From assembly GCA_900546395.1 (NCBI GenBank), contig URDD01000019.1:1-37391 (forward strand): a DNA stretch of 37,391 nt, read 5' to 3'. Made by a program: the position numbers and the translations under genes. Under the pieces are notes generated by a model that saw only the letters and a list, made by a program, of their open reading frames with translations, searched no databases and was not told the origin of the DNA. Below, in pieces: positions 33,554 to 37,391 of this stretch (its first letter is position 1; every line of letters begins with the position of its first letter). This DNA comes from an uncultured Bacteroidales bacterium. Its GTDB lineage: Bacteria > Bacteroidota > Bacteroidia > Bacteroidales > UBA932.

Positions 33554-35062
33554 CTATTCCTTCTCTGTAATTACATCTGGATTGTCAACTGACAAATCCC
33601 CTATAGACTGCCCTTTTGCGAGCCAGAGTTTTGTAAGAGGATTGCCAATGGCATTTACTTTTTCAAGCTCGGCATTTGAACTTAAATCCAACTCTTTGAT
33701 CTTGTTTGAACTGCAATCCAGCTCTGTAAGTGCTACAAGCGTAGAGACATTGAGTTCAGCAAGATCTGCATTGCTGCAATCAAGTTTTGTTACTTTGGAA
33801 CATCCTGATACATTGAGAGATGATATAAAGTTTCCTCCGACATTCACCTTCAACAGTTCTTTAAATGCTCTCAAATCCAACTCTCCCTTAATCCTGTTTG
33901 AAGAACAGTTGAAAGACGAAAGCTTGGTACATCCGTCTATTTTAAGATCCTCTATCATATTTGCGTCACATCTGAGTGTGGCAATCTTAGTGTTTGCAGA
34001 AAGATCAAGCGCCAGGATTGAATTATCATAGCATTCCAGGAACTCAAGTTCGGGCAGACCGGACAAATCAATCGCAGAAAGATTGTTCCTGTAGCATCCC
34101 AGTGTCATCAGTAACGGAAGATCCTCAAGATCAAGTGTCTCCAGACCGTTTGAGCCGCAATTCAGTACCTTCAGTACAGGACATCCTTTCACTTCCAGTG
34201 ACATGATAGCATTCTGGCTCACATCAACATATACAAGTTTCTGAAAATCTGATACATTAAATGTCTTGAGAGCATTCTTATACGCCTGAATCATCTGAAT
34301 ATTAGGACAATCATTAAAATCAAGAGCCCCAAGACTTTCATTCACATTTCCATAATACTGTGCAAGGGAAGTACATCCTGTCAGTTTCACTTCCTTAAGA
34401 AGGTTATAGGAGCAGTCAACATAAGTGAGTTTACTCAATCCGCTCAAATCCAAAGAAGTGATGGCATTGAAGTCACACTCGAGTTCCTCAAGATTCTTGC
34501 AGTATTCAATACCTTTCAAGGATTTGACCGGCACAGAACCTTCTATCGACTCATCAAAACCTACATATATCTGCTTTACAGCCAGCGCCTCTTCTGTTGA
34601 CAGGTATCCATCCCCGTTGGCATCATAATAAGAAAGCATCCAGTCCATAAAAGTATCATCCTCAAACGCCACCATTCCGTCAGGAGCTACTCCTCTTCCC
34701 GCCTGGGACACCTTTACATCCAGCTTTTTTCCAATATCTCCGGCATCAGTCATGGCATATACCGTTATGATTCCCTCACGTATCTCAGGCTCCATATTCC
34801 TTTCCGCCGTAAAGGAAAGCCCCCTGACTGTCTTTTCTATTTCAAGCCAGGATACATTTTCCGTATAACCCCACGACGGAGCATTGGTAGTAACATCCAG
34901 CAGCAAAGTCGATTCCCTGTTTGTAAACTCAATACTCTCCTGAGAGACAGATATATCATAATCAGTTTCTGCATTTTCAGGTTTTTCACTGCAAGCCGGG
35001 AAGCCTGACAAAACTGCTGCCGAAACGGCAATCCCCCAAAAAATCCTCAATACTTTTTTCAT
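33554..35062 (-). CDS. BACON / EF-hand-like / leucine-rich-repeat lipoprotein
   Basis: The 502-residue lipoprotein has an N-terminal signal with Cys24 (GFPACSEK). A BACON domain follows at about 37-123 (VSQESIEFTNRESTLLLDVTTN, SQAGRG). Next comes an EF-hand/dockerin-type calcium loop, YYDANGDGYLSTEEAL (about 150-165). The bulk (about 175-480) is 14 or so leucine-rich repeats of 21 residues with the pattern LxxLDCSxNxIxxLDLSG, similar to internalin-like bacterial LRRs. The C-terminus lacks a type IX sorting domain. It probably contacts proteins or glycans outside the cell. It lies 89 bases after the 35152-37344 gene, with a hairpin but no clear -7 box between them. Confidence 0.85.
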   Translation of the reverse strand: MKKVLRIFWGIAVSAAVLSGFPACSEKPENAETDYDISVSQESIEFTNRESTLLLDVTTNAPSWGYTENVSWLEIEKTVRGLSFTAERNMEPEIREGIITVYAMTDAGDIGKKLDVKVSQAGRGVAPDGMVAFEDDTFMDWMLSYYDANGDGYLSTEEALAVKQIYVGFDESIEGSVPVKSLKGIEYCKNLEELECDFNAITSLDLSGLSKLTYVDCSYNLLKEVKLTGCTSLAQYYGNVNESLGALDFNDCPNIQMIQAYKNALKTFNVSDFQKLVYVDVSQNAIMSLEVKGCPVLKVLNCGSNGLETLDLEDLPLLMTLGCYRNNLSAIDLSGLPELEFLECYDNSILALDLSANTKIATLRCDANMIEDLKIDGCTKLSSFNCSSNRIKGELDLRAFKELLKVNVGGNFISSLNVSGCSKVTKLDCSNADLAELNVSTLVALTELDCSSNKIKELDLSSNAELEKVNAIGNPLTKLWLAKGQSIGDLSVDNPDVITEKE

Positions 35063-35104
35063 TCCTTAAAATTCTAAATCCAATTTTAACTGAAACTGCC
35101 AATA

Positions 35105-35137
35105 GGCTGCCCGTCTTTGTTTCAAGTACGGGCAACC
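35105..35137 (-). terminator. Hairpin between modular FISUMP gene and LRR gene
   Basis: GGCTGCCCGT (35105-35114) and ACGGGCAACC (35128-35137) pair with one internal mismatch around a 13-base loop. On the minus strand it follows the FISUMP gene, but the downstream sequence has no T-run. It may be a processing site or attenuator that adjusts LRR expression rather than a full stop. Confidence 0.45.
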
Positions 35138-35151
35138 TTACTGACCATAAA

Positions 35152-37344
35152 TTATTTATATGACTTTACGCATCTTACTGCAAAACCGTCTCCCCATGAG
35201 TTATCGGATGTCTTGTTATTGACAAGCGGCCATGATACAGTAAAGCTGTATGCACGCTCCTTAATCATCATCTCGCCGTTCCATATTCCAAAATATCCGT
35301 CTTCACCAGCTACATCAGACTGAGCTCCCTTGCTTGTAGGATGGGCGCTTCGGTATCCCTGGAACGGGAACCATACAGTCTCTCCTGCATCTGTAGTACA
35401 AGTGATGCCTTTTCCCGGAAAACGCAACGCTGTGCTTTCCACTACTGCAAACGCCTGATTTCTCGGAATCTGATATCCTGGAGGACAAGGGTCATAAACA
35501 GACTTCTGGAACGGTCTCCAAAGAGACTTGTCCTTATCGTAGTTCCAGTCATACTCGATATTGGAAGTATGCAGCCAGTTTGCCTGGCTCGAATCCGGAC
35601 CGCCATAAATAAACTGCATAGGATGTGCTGTCGCATTAGCCACAGACCCTACGGCAGGAGAACATTCAACAGACTCCCATTTTGCCTGACTGTATGCAGT
35701 ATTGCACACTGTATTCTCGCTGCTGGTAGAGAACGGCTTGGCATCACGTTCGCCTGAGGAGTTATATCCTACTTCTTCCTTGGTGGCATTGATAAACGGA
35801 TCCTTTCTTCCCCACTGATACAGAAGTCCGTAAGAAGCTTCTCCTTCCACTGCAGTAGCTCCAAGATTCCTGTCCATAACATAAAATCCGTCAGTAGTAC
35901 CAAGTCCGTCTCCTGTAAAGTTGTTTCCAAAATCATATGTAGCAGGAACATCTGTCAGCCATATATGCCATGACCATACGATTTCATTCTTGTCATTGAA
36001 TGCTGCTATAAGGACGTTTCCTTTCTTGTCAGATGCTGTGAAAGAGATGGTTCCTTCCTCACTATTGTACTTTATATCGGAAACAAGGGAGTTTCCTTCA
36101 GCACCATCAACTTTGGTAGCCCACAACCAGTCAGCCTTGGCAATGCCGGAAATACTGGAGTTATCAACCTTGCGAGTACGGAACTTGTACTCTCCGGCAA
36201 GATGCACCATATAGGAGTTTGCTGATCCGAAACGGCTCAAATTGCTGTCATCATCGCCCTGGCCTGCTTCCCAATCTACAGAACCGAGTGAGGTAATCTC
36301 ATTGCGTGATACAGCCTTGCCCTGAAGTTCAACGGTGTACTGCTGTCCGTTGACATCAGAAAGGACGAGTACGAAACCTTCTGCATATTCACCTGCAGGA
36401 ACAACGAAATTGAAATCCTGACCGGCAGATACATCAACACCTGCCCCACAATCTACAGTAACTGACTTTGAAGCATTTGCATTTATTGAAAAAGCAAAAT
36501 CAGAAGCGGTCAAATTAATAACACCCTCACCTGCAAGGCGGTCATTTCCAGCACTTTGAAGTTCGAGGGATGTTATTTTACGTGGTCCTGAAACTTTAAC
36601 AGACACGACCCCTGCAAGATACTTGAAAGCAAGGTTATTGTCTGAAGATGCAGCAGCTGCAGGATTTACAGAAGAAATGCCTGCTGTGAAACTCTGCTTT
36701 ACAGGGATATTTACACGCATCCTCGAACCTGTAATTCCATCAACCGAAGCACTTGATGTAGAAGCATAGTACTTGTCAGCATTGGCGACAGGACCGAACT
36801 CACCGTTAGCAGTACCTTCCCCGCTGCGAAGCGTTACCGGAGAGCCGTTTACATAAATAGGGACATTGCTTTTCCATACAAACGAAGACTTGTCTGCAGG
36901 AGTCTCCATAGTAGCTTGCAGATATGTCAGGTTCTCCTCTGAGACAGGCTCATATACAACATCTGCAGAGACGGTCTCACCCCTCTTGATTTCAAGAACA
37001 TCCACAGACTTATCCAGCATGACTCCGTTTTCTGTATCATACATAGTAATCTTGAAGCCGCCATACGCACCTGCCGGAATCCACATACTCACAGATACAG
37101 GCGAACTGCCAAGCTGAAGACCTTCGCCTCCGATATTATATGTAAGGACATTTGACGAAGCCGACTCATCCCAAACAATTGCCGGCACACCGGAAAAGTT
37201 CAAGGACACAGTCGCCGTTCCGGCAAGCTTAGTCCCCGATATTTCACTAAGGACCACTTTCTTTATCTTCTTGTCTCCCGTAACATTTAGTTTTAATTCT
37301 CCCAATAAGTTCTTGCATAGCTGTCCGGAGAAATTTTTTACCAT
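35152..37344 (-). CDS. Modular fimbrillin-like / FISUMP surface protein, 5' end incomplete
   Basis: The frame gives 730 residues without a signal peptide or lipobox. Residues about 1-155 match only the second half of a module found complete at about 156-365: CKNLLGELKLNVTG aligns with FKYLAGVVSVKVSG, IPAGAYGGFKITMYD with VPAGEYAEGFVLVLSD. The first half of the N-terminal module is missing. The C-terminal part (about 370-730) is FISUMP-like: FYVMDRNLGATAVEGEASYGLLYQWGRKDPF, YDPCPPGYQIPRNQAF, FQGYRSA, FAVRCVKSYK. The ATG at 37344 is therefore unlikely to be the native start. Upstream, this frame has a stop at 37381-37383, while the adjacent frame stays open to the edge. The gene is either frameshifted or rearranged there. 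It is probably a surface adhesin-type protein, co-oriented with the LRR gene. Confidence 0.72.
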   Translation of the reverse strand: MVKNFSGQLCKNLLGELKLNVTGDKKIKKVVLSEISGTKLAGTATVSLNFSGVPAIVWDESASSNVLTYNIGGEGLQLGSSPVSVSMWIPAGAYGGFKITMYDTENGVMLDKSVDVLEIKRGETVSADVVYEPVSEENLTYLQATMETPADKSSFVWKSNVPIYVNGSPVTLRSGEGTANGEFGPVANADKYYASTSSASVDGITGSRMRVNIPVKQSFTAGISSVNPAAAASSDNNLAFKYLAGVVSVKVSGPRKITSLELQSAGNDRLAGEGVINLTASDFAFSINANASKSVTVDCGAGVDVSAGQDFNFVVPAGEYAEGFVLVLSDVNGQQYTVELQGKAVSRNEITSLGSVDWEAGQGDDDSNLSRFGSANSYMVHLAGEYKFRTRKVDNSSISGIAKADWLWATKVDGAEGNSLVSDIKYNSEEGTISFTASDKKGNVLIAAFNDKNEIVWSWHIWLTDVPATYDFGNNFTGDGLGTTDGFYVMDRNLGATAVEGEASYGLLYQWGRKDPFINATKEEVGYNSSGERDAKPFSTSSENTVCNTAYSQAKWESVECSPAVGSVANATAHPMQFIYGGPDSSQANWLHTSNIEYDWNYDKDKSLWRPFQKSVYDPCPPGYQIPRNQAFAVVESTALRFPGKGITCTTDAGETVWFPFQGYRSAHPTSKGAQSDVAGEDGYFGIWNGEMMIKERAYSFTVSWPLVNNKTSDNSWGDGFAVRCVKSYK

Positions 37345-37391
37345 AAAGTAAGTTGCCCGTTTGAGTCGTCCTCCGGAACATTAGCCGACTC
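37338..37391 (-). pseudogene. Out-of-frame 5' continuation of the modular FISUMP gene
   Basis: The minus-strand frame next to the one used at 37344 is open from the window edge and reads ESANVPEDDSNGQLTLW, ending in TAA at 37338-37340. The composition is typical of a linker leading into such a module (acidic, Ser/Asn-rich). One extra base near 37345-37348 would join it to the downstream frame as NGQLTF. It is likely the displaced upstream coding sequence, although the window ends too soon to prove this. Confidence 0.4.

Noticed and set aside
1..37391. CRISPR arrays, tRNA or rRNA genes, complete insertion sequences or prophage genes
   Set aside because: I saw no spaced direct repeat series, no cloverleaf or rRNA-like sequence, and no transposase, integrase or phage structural gene.

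Overview
The window looks like a chromosomal segment from a gut-type member of the order Bacteroidales (phylum Bacteroidota). The evidence is the gene content (GldH, SmpB, S46 and C69 peptidases, TonB-dependent receptor, BACON and FISUMP surface lipoproteins), Bacteroidota-type -7 boxes (TAnnTTTG) upstream of most first genes, and weak Shine-Dalgarno sequences. Base composition is moderate in GC with A/T-rich spacers. I cannot fix a genus from this; an Alistipes- or Cryptobacteroides-like lineage is only a guess. No rRNA, tRNA, CRISPR array, phage or complete insertion sequence was seen, and no gene-free stretch exceeds about 220 bases.

Layout. (1) 1-7.5 kb: smpB on + faces a compact minus-strand housekeeping operon. 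In transcription order this is an outer-membrane beta-barrel, trxA, a second related barrel, a LOG-type hydrolase, a polyprenyl diphosphate synthase, holB, ricT, gldH and trmB. (2) 7.5-17.8 kb: a second long minus-strand series starts at aspS and runs through lgt, a prolyl-tRNA-editing-type protein and a Cof-type HAD phosphatase into a tripartite RND efflux system (TolC-like, adaptor, HAE1-type pump), ending in a small PII-like protein. The adaptor-pump junction carries an unusual nest of repeats, including a perfect inverted repeat that places the pump start codon inside a hairpin. (3) 18.0-20.7 kb: rsmA and, one base later, a GH29 alpha-L-fucosidase lipoprotein on +. (4) 20.7-26.7 kb: a minus-strand three-gene unit for peptide use and redox chemistry: C69 dipeptidase, a NapH-like polyferredoxin membrane protein with a degenerate HMA-like domain, and an S46 dipeptidyl-peptidase. 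(5) 27.0-33.5 kb: a divergent + operon with a TonB-dependent receptor, a DUF4876 lipoprotein, a DUF6850 barrel protein and a FISUMP lipoprotein; this is the most system-like accessory block. (6) 33.5-37.4 kb: two minus-strand surface proteins, a BACON/EF-hand/leucine-rich-repeat lipoprotein and a modular fimbrillin/FISUMP protein that is incomplete or frame-disrupted at the window edge.

How the parts work together. The left half is translation, tRNA modification, replication, lipoprotein maturation and efflux. The right half is cell-surface nutrient handling: fucose release, oligopeptide breakdown, a TonB-driven uptake unit of unknown substrate, and adhesin-like surface proteins. The best candidates for something undescribed are the TBDR-DUF4876-DUF6850-FISUMP unit with its leader hairpin, the start-codon hairpin and repeat nest in the efflux operon, and the polyferredoxin-HMA protein lodged between two secreted peptidases.
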